Shown here: positions 1 through 7,589 of the stretch, piece by piece
How positions within the stretch are numbered: the first letter of the stretch is position 1
Layout of the letters: each line of letters opens with the position of its first letter
IMG/VR virus record: IMGVR_UViG_3300008448_000474
Coordinates: 1-28,065 of that record
Direction: 5' to 3' (one strand)
From: a virus
Length of the DNA stretch: 28,065 bases
Made by a program: the position numbers and the translations under genes
Notes under the pieces: model-generated
Told to the model about the DNA's origin: nothing
What the model saw: only the letters and a program-made list of their open reading frames with translations
Databases searched by the model: none

Positions 1-1
1 T

Positions 2-541
2 TTTGAACAATGGGACTATCGATTTCTACAACTAGCTGAAACAGTAGCTACGTGGTCTAAAGATCCATCCACAAAAGTAGGAAGTGTCATTGTTGATTCA
101 AAACGAAGAGTTATTGGACTAGGCTATAACGGATTTCCAAGAAGGATTCAAGATTTAGAAGAGCGATATAGCAACCGCGAAACAAAGTTAAAATTAGTTT
201 GTCATGCAGAACGAAACGCACTGGATAATACACCTATATCTGTGGAAGGGTCTACTTTGTATGCAACACTCTTTCCGTGCAACGAATGTTGTAAAAGTAT
301 TATCCAACGAGGTGTTGCTAAAGTAGTAACATTTGTTCCTCCCCCAGAAAAAAGACTGTTGTTTAATTATGACATTTCGTATATAATGTTAAAAGAGGCT
401 GGTGTTGAACTTTACCAGTATTCAAGATCTAGTTATGAAAGGTGGTTAAATGGTGATATGGTCAAAGGACAATCTGAAAGACAAGCTGGAGAACTCAATC
501 TGCAAAATCAAGTTCACGAAGCAGGATGGTACGGTTCGTGA
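2..541 (+). CDS. cd: dCMP deaminase, 5'-truncated by window edge
   Basis: The open frame enters from the left edge and encodes a zinc-dependent deoxycytidylate deaminase, which converts dCMP to dUMP and feeds phage dTMP synthesis. The N-terminal part shows the substrate-loop region typical of the family (DPSTKVGSVIVD, then GYNGFPR). The zinc site is complete: CHAE supplies His and the catalytic Glu, and PCNECC supplies two Cys ligands. An internal ATG at 242 opens a shorter frame, but it lies after the CHAE motif and cannot be the start. Only the first residues are missing. The 3' end overlaps the next gene by about 90 bases. T4 has a homologous gene (cd), and marine T4-like phages commonly carry it. 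The family call is secure; only the true start is unknown. Confidence 0.93.
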   Translation, partial: FEQWDYRFLQLAETVATWSKDPSTKVGSVIVDSKRRVIGLGYNGFPRRIQDLEERYSNRETKLKLVCHAERNALDNTPISVEGSTLYATLFPCNECCKSIIQRGVAKVVTFVPPPEKRLLFNYDISYIMLKEAGVELYQYSRSSYERWLNGDMVKGQSERQAGELNLQNQVHEAGWYGS

Positions 542-701
542 GATGTTATGCACATTGAAGTCTGATGTAGCTATCCCACACGAGAAGAAAACAGATCGTG
601 TCAAAGTAGTATCGGAAGATGTACTTGCAGTTTGGGACTGTGAAAAAAACGCTTGGCGTTCTTTTCGATATGATAGTATAATTGAAGCTCAAGTTATTTG
701 A
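450..701 (+). CDS. DUF2693-like small SH3-barrel-type protein
   Basis: The product has 83 residues with the signature KFTKQDGTVREMLCTLK near the N terminus and VWDCEKNAWRSFRYDSI near the C terminus. These I recognise from memory as the DUF2693 family (SH3-like beta barrel), common in T4-like phages; its function is unknown. The ATG at 450 is preceded by AAAGGTGG at a good distance, so a real start inside the dCMP deaminase gene is plausible despite an overlap of 92 bases in another frame. A short basic helix precedes the barrel. Nothing indicates a catalytic site. Confidence 0.8.
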   Translation: MVIWSKDNLKDKLENSICKIKFTKQDGTVREMLCTLKSDVAIPHEKKTDRVKVVSEDVLAVWDCEKNAWRSFRYDSIIEAQVI

Positions 702-710
702 GGAGATATT

Positions 711-932
711 ATGTACCAGCGTAAAGCTAACATGAAACCAGCAGCACTGAGTGATGACGTTCGAGTATCGCTTGGTTCTTTGATGGAGTTTATTCTTAGT
801 TGTGAACTTGCACTGAAAGCAAGGGGTGAAGAAGATGAAGCGTTTCGGTTTGAGTGTATCAGAGAGTATCTGAAGAACGACTACACCCCATCTAAGGGAT
901 TGCATTTCAAGCCAGGGGTGATTGGATTATAA
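711..932 (+). CDS. small hypothetical protein
   Basis: This 73-residue acidic, mostly helical product is not recognised. The start is supported by GAGGAGAT just upstream of ATG 711 and by the 9-base gap to the previous gene. It has a central helix rich in Leu and Glu (SLMEFILSCELALKARGEED), no signal peptide and no obvious motif. The stop codon TAA is embedded in the late-promoter box TATAAATA at 928-935, so the gene end and the next transcription unit share bases. Confidence 0.65.
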   Translation: MYQRKANMKPAALSDDVRVSLGSLMEFILSCELALKARGEEDEAFRFECIREYLKNDYTPSKGLHFKPGVIGL

Positions 933-935
933 ATA
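928..935 (+). promoter_or_regulatory. T4-type late promoter TATAAATA (phoH leader)
   Basis: Exact match to the T4 late promoter box, overlapping the stop codon of the upstream gene. No -35 like sequence sits 17 bases upstream (TTTCAA only), as expected for a sliding-clamp dependent late promoter. Transcription would begin near 941 and run into the hairpin at 991-1019 before phoH. Confidence 0.65.
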
Positions 936-944
936 CTCAAAAAC

Positions 945-1005
945 GAGGGGTATGAATGAAACACAAAGCATATCGTTAGCAGTAGGGGAAGGGGCACATA
1001 GCTGA
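945..1005 (+). promoter_or_regulatory. candidate leader-peptide/attenuator ahead of phoH
   Basis: Downstream of the late promoter, GAGGGG at 945-950 precedes two overlapping short frames. ATG 952 encodes 17 residues and stops at TGA 1003-1005, inside the loop of the 991-1019 hairpin. ATG 956 encodes 7 residues and stops at 977-979, just before the hairpin. A ribosome translating the first frame would cover the 5' arm of the hairpin. This is the geometry of a translation-coupled attenuator, inferred only from layout. Confidence 0.3.
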
Positions 1006-1028
1006 GAGGCATGTGCCCCTTTTGTTTT
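991..1028 (+). terminator. rho-independent terminator before phoH
   Basis: Nine-base perfect stem (GGGGCACAT pairing with ATGTGCCCC), an 11-base loop and a T-rich tail TTTTGTTTTT. It lies between the late promoter at 928 and the phoH start, so it must be read through for expression from that promoter. Confidence 0.85.
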
Positions 1029-1051
1029 TAATCAACCAAGAAGGATGGCGC

Positions 1052-1795
1052 ATGAAACAAAAAGCAAGAATTGCCGAAGCCTCAGTACATCAATTTCCTA
1101 ATCAATCTAACCGCAAACTCAAACTCAAATTAGACGACTTACAAGTTTTTGATCCTCTCACCAAAAACCAATCTAAGTTTTACGATCTCTACAAACATGG
1201 GGCAGAAGCAATAATGTTACACGGGGCAGCAGGCACTGGTAAAACATTTATTGCACTTTACAAAGCATTAGAGGAGGTAATGGATAGGAGTAATCCCTAT
1301 CAGAAAGTAGTAATAGTAAGATCTGTAGTTCCTTCAAGAGAAATTGGTCACTTACCCGGAGACGAGAAAGAAAAGACCGATGTTTATCTAGCACCTTACA
1401 AAGCCATCTGTAAGGATTTGTTCAACAGCGACCAAGCATACGAAAGGTTAGTAGAGCAGAAAAATATCGAGTTCATGATCACATCGTTTGTACGCGGCAT
1501 TACAATTGACAATGCTATCATCATTGTTGATGAGTGCCAGAACATGAACTTCCAAGAGCTTAGTTCAATCATGACTAGAATAGGAGAGAACTGTAAAATT
1601 ATTTTCTGTGGAGACTTCAAACAAACTGATCTTAACAAGAAGAATGATCAGTCTGGTCTCAAACAATTTGTTGAGATCACAAACCTTATGCCCTCATTCA
1701 AATCTGTGGAGTTTGGAATTGAGGATATCGTCAGAAGTAGTATCGTAAAGGAATTCATTGTAGCAAATCTTCATATCCACGTAGAAAAAACTTGA
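1052..1795 (+). CDS. phoH: PhoH-like ATPase
   Basis: A 247-residue PhoH-family P-loop ATPase. Walker A is GAAGTGKT (about residues 58-65) and Walker B is IIIVDECQN (about 156-164); the RSVVPSREIGHLPGD segment is typical of the family. PhoH proteins are widespread in marine phages. They are proposed to act in RNA metabolism or phosphate stress, but the phage role is unproven. An in-frame ATG at 1013 lies inside the terminator stem. ATG 1052 is chosen because AAGGA precedes it at a normal distance. The gene follows a leader with a candidate attenuator. Its TGA stop lies inside the TTGACT box of the hsp20 promoter. Confidence 0.93.
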   Translation: MKQKARIAEASVHQFPNQSNRKLKLKLDDLQVFDPLTKNQSKFYDLYKHGAEAIMLHGAAGTGKTFIALYKALEEVMDRSNPYQKVVIVRSVVPSREIGHLPGDEKEKTDVYLAPYKAICKDLFNSDQAYERLVEQKNIEFMITSFVRGITIDNAIIIVDECQNMNFQELSSIMTRIGENCKIIFCGDFKQTDLNKKNDQSGLKQFVEITNLMPSFKSVEFGIEDIVRSSIVKEFIVANLHIHVEKT

Positions 1796-1822
1796 CTTTC
1801 TTTAGGAGAAGATGTATAAATA
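1792..1822 (+). promoter_or_regulatory. combined sigma70-like and late promoter for hsp20
   Basis: TTGACT (1792-1797), a 17-base spacer and TATAAA (1815-1820) form a good host-type promoter. The -10 box is also the start of a perfect late box TATAAATA (1815-1822). The same bases could therefore serve early and late transcription. The -35 box contains the phoH stop codon TGA. Confidence 0.7.
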
Positions 1823-1824
1823 GG

Positions 1825-1849
1825 GATGCGTTGCCGAAAGGGACGCATC
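1825..1849 (+). other. 5' leader hairpin upstream of hsp20
   Basis: GATGCGT pairs with ACGCATC around an 11-base loop, followed by TTTATT. For read-through from phoH it could be a weak terminator. For transcripts started at the 1792-1822 promoter it would lie at the very 5' end, where it may act as a stability element. Confidence 0.5.
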
Positions 1850-1879
1850 TTTATTAACCTTGCTTAATAGGAGGTCACT

Positions 1880-2395
1880 ATGACTAACCTCGTTGATGCT
1901 ATTGCTAACACTTTTGCTTTCGGACCTGGATTCAAGTACGGAGTAAAAGACATCGATAAATTCTTTGTTGGATTTGATGACCAGTTTAACAAATTGGCAA
2001 AACTACATGATGAAGTAACAAAGAACATTCCAAACTACCCTCCCTACAACATCAGAAAAGTAAACGATAACAAGTACACTATTGAACTTGCGGTCGCAGG
2101 CTTCGCAAAGCAGGATGTTGACATTGAGTTTGTCGATAACAAGTTAATTGTTTCCGGCAAGGCTTCGGATGATTCTGACAATGATACTTTCTTGTGGAAA
2201 GGAATTGCTAACAGAGCATTCACTCGTACTTTTGTTCTTAACGACCAAGTTGAGATTCAAAATGCCGAGATGTTGAATGGTATGTTAAAGATTTTCCTTG
2301 AGCGTATTATTCCTGAACATAAGAAGCCAAAGAAAATTGAGATTGATGAAAAAACTCCAAAAGAAGAAAAGAAAGAACTTTTGACGGAGGACTAA
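1880..2395 (+). CDS. hsp20: Hsp20/alpha-crystallin small heat-shock protein
   Basis: A 171-residue small heat-shock protein, an ATP-independent holdase chaperone of the IbpA type. The alpha-crystallin domain spans about residues 50-145. It includes YTIELAVAGFAKQDVDIEF and the conserved GxLxIxLxR strand as NGMLKIFLER, followed by a Lys/Glu-rich tail with an I-P motif. Start ATG 1880 is preceded by a strong AGGAGG. Hsp20 genes are common in T4-like cyanophages and some pelagiphages, with presumed roles in virion assembly or stress. It has its own combined promoter and a 5' hairpin. The stop overlaps a possible microgene by one base. Confidence 0.93.
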   Translation: MTNLVDAIANTFAFGPGFKYGVKDIDKFFVGFDDQFNKLAKLHDEVTKNIPNYPPYNIRKVNDNKYTIELAVAGFAKQDVDIEFVDNKLIVSGKASDDSDNDTFLWKGIANRAFTRTFVLNDQVEIQNAEMLNGMLKIFLERIIPEHKKPKKIEIDEKTPKEEKKELLTED

Positions 2396-2454
2396 TGATT
2401 GAGAATGTGAGAAACATCATCGAAGTGACGAAGAAATATCTCAAACTTAAATAA
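2395..2454 (+). CDS. possible 19-residue microprotein after hsp20
   Basis: ATG 2395 shares its first base with the hsp20 stop (TAATG). GGAGG lies just upstream at 2386-2390, and the frame closes at TAA 2452-2454 immediately before a GC-rich hairpin. The product is a basic amphipathic helix (MIENVRNIIEVTKKYLKLK). Coding is supported only by the ribosome site, the overlap and the position before the hairpin. It may be a chance frame. Confidence 0.35.
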   Translation: MIENVRNIIEVTKKYLKLK

Positions 2455-2460
2455 TGAACG

Positions 2461-2479
2461 AGGGGGCTTTGCCCCCTTC
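2461..2479 (+). terminator. GC-rich hairpin, likely terminator of hsp20 unit
   Basis: AGGGGGC pairs perfectly with GCCCCCT around a 3-base loop. The T tract that follows is very short (TTCA), so termination strength is uncertain. It closes the hsp20 unit. Confidence 0.6.
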
Positions 2480-2490
2480 AAGGATACCAA

Positions 2491-2799
2491 ATGACAGTTA
2501 AAATTTTAAAGATGGTCACAGGTGAAGAACTCATCGGTGAATTGGAGTTGGTTAAGAAAAGCGATCACCACAATGATTATAAGTTAAAGAATGTTGGAAT
2601 GGTCCAGATGGTACCAACTCAAACAGGAGTTGGATTGTCTCTCTATCCATTTGCACCATACACTGAAGAGGACACGTATTACTTTAAGCATGATCATGTG
2701 ATGACAACTATGACACCAGGTACAGAGCTACTCAACAACTACAACAGAGTCTTTGGTTCAGGTATTCAGCTTGTAGAAAAGTCTAATATTATTGCTTGA
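2491..2799 (+). CDS. conserved phage protein, Sm/Hfq-like fold suspected
   Basis: The 102-residue product begins MTVKILKMVTGEELIGELE and has a beta-rich pattern ending in ELLNNYNRVFGSG. I recognise this arrangement from T4-like marine phages as a conserved protein of unknown function. The N-terminal 'I-x-T-G-E-E-x-I-G' followed by short strands resembles an Sm-like barrel, which is inference. AGGA precedes the ATG. The gene ends at a TGA embedded in the -35 box of the gp43 promoter. It has no membrane segment or catalytic motif. Confidence 0.7.
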   Translation: MTVKILKMVTGEELIGELELVKKSDHHNDYKLKNVGMVQMVPTQTGVGLSLYPFAPYTEEDTYYFKHDHVMTTMTPGTELLNNYNRVFGSGIQLVEKSNIIA

Positions 2800-2824
2800 C
2801 ATTGATAATGAAACATAGTATCAT
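2796..2824 (+). promoter_or_regulatory. sigma70-like promoter for DNA polymerase
   Basis: A perfect TTGACA (2796-2801), a 17-base spacer and TATCAT (2819-2824). It starts transcription about 14 bases ahead of the gp43 ATG. The -35 contains the TGA stop of the preceding gene. Consistent with early expression by host RNA polymerase. Confidence 0.8.
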
Positions 2825-2844
2825 GTTTTTTTACATGAGGTGAT

Positions 2845-5373
2845 ATGCGTTTCTATACTAATGTCCATGTTCAGGGTGACTCTGCTTACGTTCGCGGTTA
2901 CGATAACGGTGAGCGTGTTGAACAAAAGATTCCTTTCTCTCCATACTTGTTTGTAGGATCTGACTTACCATCAGAGTATAAAACTTTGGAAGGTAAGAAT
3001 GTTAAGAAGATCGAGTTCAATACAGTCAAAGAAGCAAGAGAGTTTCTGAGGAAGTATGATGACGTAGATGGGTTCACTATCTACGGAAACAGTTCATTCA
3101 ACTATCAATCAATCTACGACAACTATCGTGGTGAGATAGAATATAATGTTGACGATATATCGGTTGTGTCTATTGACATCGAGACCTCTACACAGTACGG
3201 CTTTCCTAATATCCAGACAGCTGATAAAGAGGTGATCACCCTCTCAATGAGAAAGAAGGGTAAGGCTCTTGTATTTGGAACCAGAGATTACACTCCTAAG
3301 ACAAAAGATGTTCTTTACATCAAGTGTAAGAATGAAGTAGATCTACTCAACAAGTTTCTAGAAGCATGGAACTCATCCAAGTGGAAACCAGATGTCATTA
3401 CTGGTTGGAACATTGAGTACTTCGACATTCCTTATCTGTACAATCGTATATCTCGTATACTTGGTGAGAAGGAAGCAAAGCGACTGTCACCTTGGAAGAT
3501 AGTACAACAAAGAGCAATCACTAAAGAAGAGAATAGTCCTATCATTTTTGACTTGATTGGAATATCAACTCTTGACTATCTTGCTCTCTATAAGAAGTTC
3601 TCATACACACCACAGGAAAGTTACAAGCTAGATCACATAGCTGAGTATGAGTTGAAAGAAAAGAAGCTCGATTACTCTGAGTATGAGTCGATGCATGAGT
3701 TCTATGTCAAGGACTTTGAAAAGTTTATTGACTATAACATCCATGACGTTGTTCTTGTTGACAAGCTAGAAGAGAAGCTAAAGTTCATTGAGCAGGTATT
3801 TGCCATTGCATATGATGCTAAGGTAAACTACGTAGACACATTCACTACAGTTCGTATTTGGGATATCATCATTACAAACTATCTGATGGATAGGAATATT
3901 ATTGTTCCTCATCACAAACAGTCTGTAATGAGTATGCGTGAACAAGAAGATAGAAGGCTAGGTCCTATTGTTGGTGCATACGTAAAAGATCCACAAGTGG
4001 GAATGCATAACTGGGTTTGCTCGTTTGACTTGAACAGCCTGTATCCACATTTGATTATGCAGTACAACATCAGTCCTGAAACATACAGAGGTATGATACC
4101 TGATATGTCAATTGAGAGACTTGTTGATAATCAGAGAGGTGAAGAACTATCTTCTGAACTGGCACGCTCGAATAGTACAATGACTCCAAACGGAGCTATC
4201 TTTGATAAAGACTTCAAAGGATTCCTACCTACGTTGATGGAGACAATGTACAATGATAGATCGATGTGGAAGCAGAAGATGTTGGCTGCCAAGAAGAAAT
4301 ATCAAGAGAACCCAACACGTGAACTCGAGAATGAGATAGCAAGATGTCACAATATGCAGATGGCAAAGAAGATTCAATTGAACTCTGCTTATGGTGCTCT
4401 TGGTAATGTTTACTTCAGATGGTATCAGCGTAACCTTGCTGAAGCAATCACTATGTCTGGCCAGCTTTCTATTCGCTGGATGGAGAAGTACATCAACCAG
4501 TATTTGAACAACTTGTTCAAAACCAATAAAGAAGATTATGTGATCGCTTGTGATACAGACTCAATGTACATTCGACTCGAGCGATTAGTTGACAAGTTCT
4601 TCAAGGATAAGCCAGATCCAGAAAGGATTGTTACGTTCCTAGATGCTGTGTGTGAAAAACAACTTCAACCATTTATCGATAGTACGTTCAATGACCTCGG
4701 AGAGTATATGAACGTCAAAGAACAGAAGATGGTGATGAAGCGTGAAGCAATTGCTAATAAAGGAATATGGACTGGTAAGAAGCACTACATTCTCAATGTG
4801 TTCAATAACGAAGGTGTTCAGTACAAAGAGCCAGTATTGAAGATGCAAGGAATTGAAGCTGTTCGTTCTTCTACACCAGCTGCATGTAGGAAGAACATTA
4901 AGAAAGCTCTTAGTGTTATCATGAACGAAGGTCAAGAAGCAATCATCAAGTTCATAAACGACTTTAAGTTTGAGTTCATGTCATTACCATTTGAGGAAGT
5001 TGCATTTCCAAGAGGTGTCAAAGATCTCAAAAGATATTCTGACTCAGCCACCATATACATGAAGGCTACACCTATTCACGTGAAGGGTTCGCTCATCTAT
5101 AATCACTTGCTGAGTGAGCATAAACTGGAAAATAAATATCAATTTATTAGAGATGGTGACAAGATCAAGTTCACGTATCTCAAACTTCCCAACCCTGCTC
5201 GTGACTCAGTCATATCGTGTCCTGGTGAATTACCAAAGCAGCTACGACTTGAAGGATATATTGATTATGATACACAGTTTGAGAAAGCATTCCTTCAACC
5301 AATCAAATCGATCCTGGATTGCATAGGATGGAAGACTGAACGAAAAGCAACCCTCGAACATTTTTTTGAATAG
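2845..5373 (+). CDS. 43: DNA polymerase, T4 gp43-like (family B)
   Basis: An 842-residue replicative polymerase with proofreading exonuclease, complete in one frame. Exo I is SIDIETS (D111, E113), Exo II GWNIEYFD (187-194) and Exo III YNIHD (297-301). Polymerase motif A is FDLNSLYP (394-401), motif B KIQLNSAYGALGN (509-521) and motif C ACDTDSMYI with D570 and D572. The C terminus KATLEHFFE fits the clamp-binding peptide by which T4 gp43 docks on gp45. GAGGTG precedes ATG 2845. It heads a replication cluster with uvsX and gp41 and has its own sigma70-like promoter. All catalytic acids are present, and no intein or split was seen. Confidence 0.98.
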   Translation: MRFYTNVHVQGDSAYVRGYDNGERVEQKIPFSPYLFVGSDLPSEYKTLEGKNVKKIEFNTVKEAREFLRKYDDVDGFTIYGNSSFNYQSIYDNYRGEIEYNVDDISVVSIDIETSTQYGFPNIQTADKEVITLSMRKKGKALVFGTRDYTPKTKDVLYIKCKNEVDLLNKFLEAWNSSKWKPDVITGWNIEYFDIPYLYNRISRILGEKEAKRLSPWKIVQQRAITKEENSPIIFDLIGISTLDYLALYKKFSYTPQESYKLDHIAEYELKEKKLDYSEYESMHEFYVKDFEKFIDYNIHDVVLVDKLEEKLKFIEQVFAIAYDAKVNYVDTFTTVRIWDIIITNYLMDRNIIVPHHKQSVMSMREQEDRRLGPIVGAYVKDPQVGMHNWVCSFDLNSLYPHLIMQYNISPETYRGMIPDMSIERLVDNQRGEELSSELARSNSTMTPNGAIFDKDFKGFLPTLMETMYNDRSMWKQKMLAAKKKYQENPTRELENEIARCHNMQMAKKIQLNSAYGALGNVYFRWYQRNLAEAITMSGQLSIRWMEKYINQYLNNLFKTNKEDYVIACDTDSMYIRLERLVDKFFKDKPDPERIVTFLDAVCEKQLQPFIDSTFNDLGEYMNVKEQKMVMKREAIANKGIWTGKKHYILNVFNNEGVQYKEPVLKMQGIEAVRSSTPAACRKNIKKALSVIMNEGQEAIIKFINDFKFEFMSLPFEEVAFPRGVKDLKRYSDSATIYMKATPIHVKGSLIYNHLLSEHKLENKYQFIRDGDKIKFTYLKLPNPARDSVISCPGELPKQLRLEGYIDYDTQFEKAFLQPIKSILDCIGWKTERKATLEHFFE

Positions 5374-5381
5374 GAAATCAG

Positions 5382-5684
5382 ATGAGCAAATTTGTAATTG
5401 ATCTTGAAGACGCTAATGAAGACTTTGGTTTTTCTGCAGTCAGCGAAGATGAACTCAAATCACTTGAGCGTCAGCTCCAACAGCAGGTCGAACAAAAAGA
5501 ACAAGAATTATCGTTGACTTCTAAAACGTATAAAGAGAAACTAGAGGCTCTTTATAAACTGATTATGCCATTGCTAATGAATCTTCAGAAGGACAGTGAC
5601 AAGGAATACATTTACTGGCCAGATAGGACAAAGAAAATGACTACGTTCATTGCAAGGGTCAATAAACTTGTAAACGATGATTAA
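5382..5684 (+). CDS. conserved coiled-coil protein between gp43 and uvsX
   Basis: The 100-residue acidic product has a coiled-coil segment (about residues 22-55, Gln/Glu/Leu-rich heptads) and a C-terminal block KEYIYWPDRTKKM. I recall that block as strongly conserved among T4-like cyanophages. Function is unknown. The gene lies 8 bases after gp43 and overlaps the next gene by 8 bases, so it is co-transcribed with replication genes and may assist them. That role is inference from position. Confidence 0.8.
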   Translation: MSKFVIDLEDANEDFGFSAVSEDELKSLERQLQQQVEQKEQELSLTSKTYKEKLEALYKLIMPLLMNLQKDSDKEYIYWPDRTKKMTTFIARVNKLVNDD

Positions 5685-6582
5685 TTATCTTGCACTTATT
5701 GTTGCTATTGTATTATCTTCTGTTGCGGCCTACTTTTCTATATTAGGGTTAGCAGCTATCTTTGCTGCTTCGTTTTGGCCAATTGTTATTATGGGAGCTT
5801 CGCTCGAAGCTGCTAAAGTAGTAGCTGCATCATGGGCATTTCGCAATTGGAGAATCGCTCCTGTGTGGATCAAGTATTATCTTGCCATTGCAGTTGTAAT
5901 CTTAATGGTTATTACTTCGATGGGTACGTTTGGATACTTGTCAAAGGCTCATATTGAACAAACATCACCAACAGCTGATATTGCAGCTCAGGTTGCTGTC
6001 TATGATGAGAAGATAAAGGGGTTAAATGATACCATCAATTCAAACCGCACGCTTCTTAAACAATTTGATGAGGCAGTGGACAATGTCATGGCACGATCAA
6101 CCGATGCGAGGGGTGCCGAGAGATCTCTTCAAATCCGTAAAGCCCAACAGAAAGATCGTGACAAAATACTACAAGACATTCAGAACCTCCAAAAAGAGGT
6201 TGCTACTCTCAACAAGGAAAGAGCTCCATTGGTGTCACAGGTCAAAAAGGTTGAAGCAGAAGTTGGGCCACTCAAGTATATTGCCGAGTTATTTTTTGAT
6301 CATGCGGATGCAACTCTGTTGGAAAAGACAGTACGATGGGTTATAATAATGATTGTGGCTGTATTTGATCCTCTTGCTGTACTGTTGCTAATTGCTGCTA
6401 ACCTAGGTATAGTACGCCAAGATCGTACTAAGAAGGCTAAACTTACTCGACTCGAGAACATGGCAGAAGAACAAAAAGATCTTGCTGCTGAGCGTAGACT
6501 TAAGAAACTAATTGATCTTGTTGGTAAGGATGGCAAGAAGAAGATTACAATTGACAAGAACCAGATAAGGAAAATGAAATGA
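5677..6582 (+). CDS. four-helix membrane protein with long coiled coil
   Basis: The 301-residue product has three hydrophobic segments near the N terminus (about residues 5-25, 27-48 and 65-87). A long charged coiled coil follows (about 100-200), then a fourth membrane segment (about 220-243) and a basic Lys-rich tail. I recognise no enzyme motif. It sits between gp43 and uvsX with overlaps on both sides (8 bases before, ATGA after). This order is seen in marine T4-like phages. The topology suggests a coiled coil exposed on one face of the inner membrane and a basic cytoplasmic tail, perhaps linking replication to the membrane. Function is unknown. Confidence 0.8.
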   Translation: MINYLALIVAIVLSSVAAYFSILGLAAIFAASFWPIVIMGASLEAAKVVAASWAFRNWRIAPVWIKYYLAIAVVILMVITSMGTFGYLSKAHIEQTSPTADIAAQVAVYDEKIKGLNDTINSNRTLLKQFDEAVDNVMARSTDARGAERSLQIRKAQQKDRDKILQDIQNLQKEVATLNKERAPLVSQVKKVEAEVGPLKYIAELFFDHADATLLEKTVRWVIIMIVAVFDPLAVLLLIAANLGIVRQDRTKKAKLTRLENMAEEQKDLAAERRLKKLIDLVGKDGKKKITIDKNQIRKMK

Positions 6583-7589
6583 GCTTTTTGAAAAATCTTA
6601 TTAAGGAAATGGATGATGAGGATACTTACTTGGCCAGTGACGGCGGTGGCAGTGCTGAGTTTTCTGGTTGTATTGATACTGGCAGCTATGTTCTCAACGC
6701 TCTTCTCTCTGGTAGCCTCTATGGCGGCGTACCTGATAACAAGATTACTGCTTTTGCAGGAGAGTCCGCTACTGGTAAAACTTTCTTCGTACTTGGTATC
6801 GTTAGAGCCTTCCTTGACAAGAACCCAACAGGAGCAGTCGTCTACTATGACACCGAGGCAGCCGTCACAAAGGCAATGATGGAGTCTAGAGGTATTGATA
6901 CATCAAGAGTAATCATAGCAGAACCAGATACAATTCAGAAATTCAAAACACATGCACTAAAGATGCTTGATGCTTACGAGAAGCAACAAGACCGTCCACC
7001 AATGATGTTTGTACTAGACAGTCTTGGTCTTCTATCCACAAACAAAGAGATGGAAGATTCATTAGATGGTAAAGATGTTCGTGACATGACCAAAGCTCAA
7101 GTTATCAAAGCAGCGTTTCGTGTCCTTACTTTGAAGTTGGCAAAGGTCAAAGTACCAATGCTTGTTACTAACCATGTTTATGAGGTGGTGGGATCTTATG
7201 TACCTACGAAAGAGCTTGGAGGAGGAACTGGACTCAAGTACGCAGCTAGCACTATTGCTATGCTCTCCAAAAAGAAAGAAAAGGATGCTGATGGAGATGT
7301 CATCGGAAGCCAAATCAAAATTAAGACATACAAATCAAGGCTCTCAAAAGAAAACCAAGAAGCAACGGTGCTACTTACTTTCGACAAGGGCTTAGACAGA
7401 CACTTCGGTCTTCTTGATCTTGCAGAAGAAGCAGAGTTATTCAAAAAGGTTGGTAATAGATATGAACTACCCGATGGTCGCAAAGTTTATGGTAAGGAAA
7501 TAATTAACAACCCAGATAAATTTTTTGATGATACCTACATGCAACAGTTAGAACTTTTTGCCAAAAGGAAATTCAGTTATGGAAGTTGA
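6579..7589 (+). CDS. uvsX: UvsX, RecA-like recombinase
   Basis: A 336-residue strand-exchange ATPase of the T4 UvsX type, which assembles on single-stranded DNA for recombination-dependent replication and repair. Walker A is GESATGKT (61-68). DTEAA (91-95) carries the catalytic Glu after the second strand, and Walker B is MFVLDSLG (143-150). GGGTGLKYAASTI corresponds to the loop 2/core region. The start overlaps the previous stop as ATGA. The next gene starts inside its last codons. Confidence 0.96.
   Translation: MSFLKNLIKEMDDEDTYLASDGGGSAEFSGCIDTGSYVLNALLSGSLYGGVPDNKITAFAGESATGKTFFVLGIVRAFLDKNPTGAVVYYDTEAAVTKAMMESRGIDTSRVIIAEPDTIQKFKTHALKMLDAYEKQQDRPPMMFVLDSLGLLSTNKEMEDSLDGKDVRDMTKAQVIKAAFRVLTLKLAKVKVPMLVTNHVYEVVGSYVPTKELGGGTGLKYAASTIAMLSKKKEKDADGDVIGSQIKIKTYKSRLSKENQEATVLLTFDKGLDRHFGLLDLAEEAELFKKVGNRYELPDGRKVYGKEIINNPDKFFDDTYMQQLELFAKRKFSYGS

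Noticed and set aside
546-905. Minus-strand frame of 119 codons
   Set aside because: It lies opposite well-supported plus-strand genes, has no ribosome site and a shadow-like composition.
1013-1051. Upstream ATG at 1013 as the phoH start
   Set aside because: It lies in the 3' arm of the terminator with no ribosome site; ATG 1052 has AAGGA at a proper distance.
5131-5138. AATAAATA inside gp43
   Set aside because: A late-type box in the middle of a coding region, with no gene start close downstream.
7558-7578. TTG start for the oxygenase-like gene
   Set aside because: ATG 7579 has a proper AAGGAA and the family N terminus follows it; the extra residues have no support.
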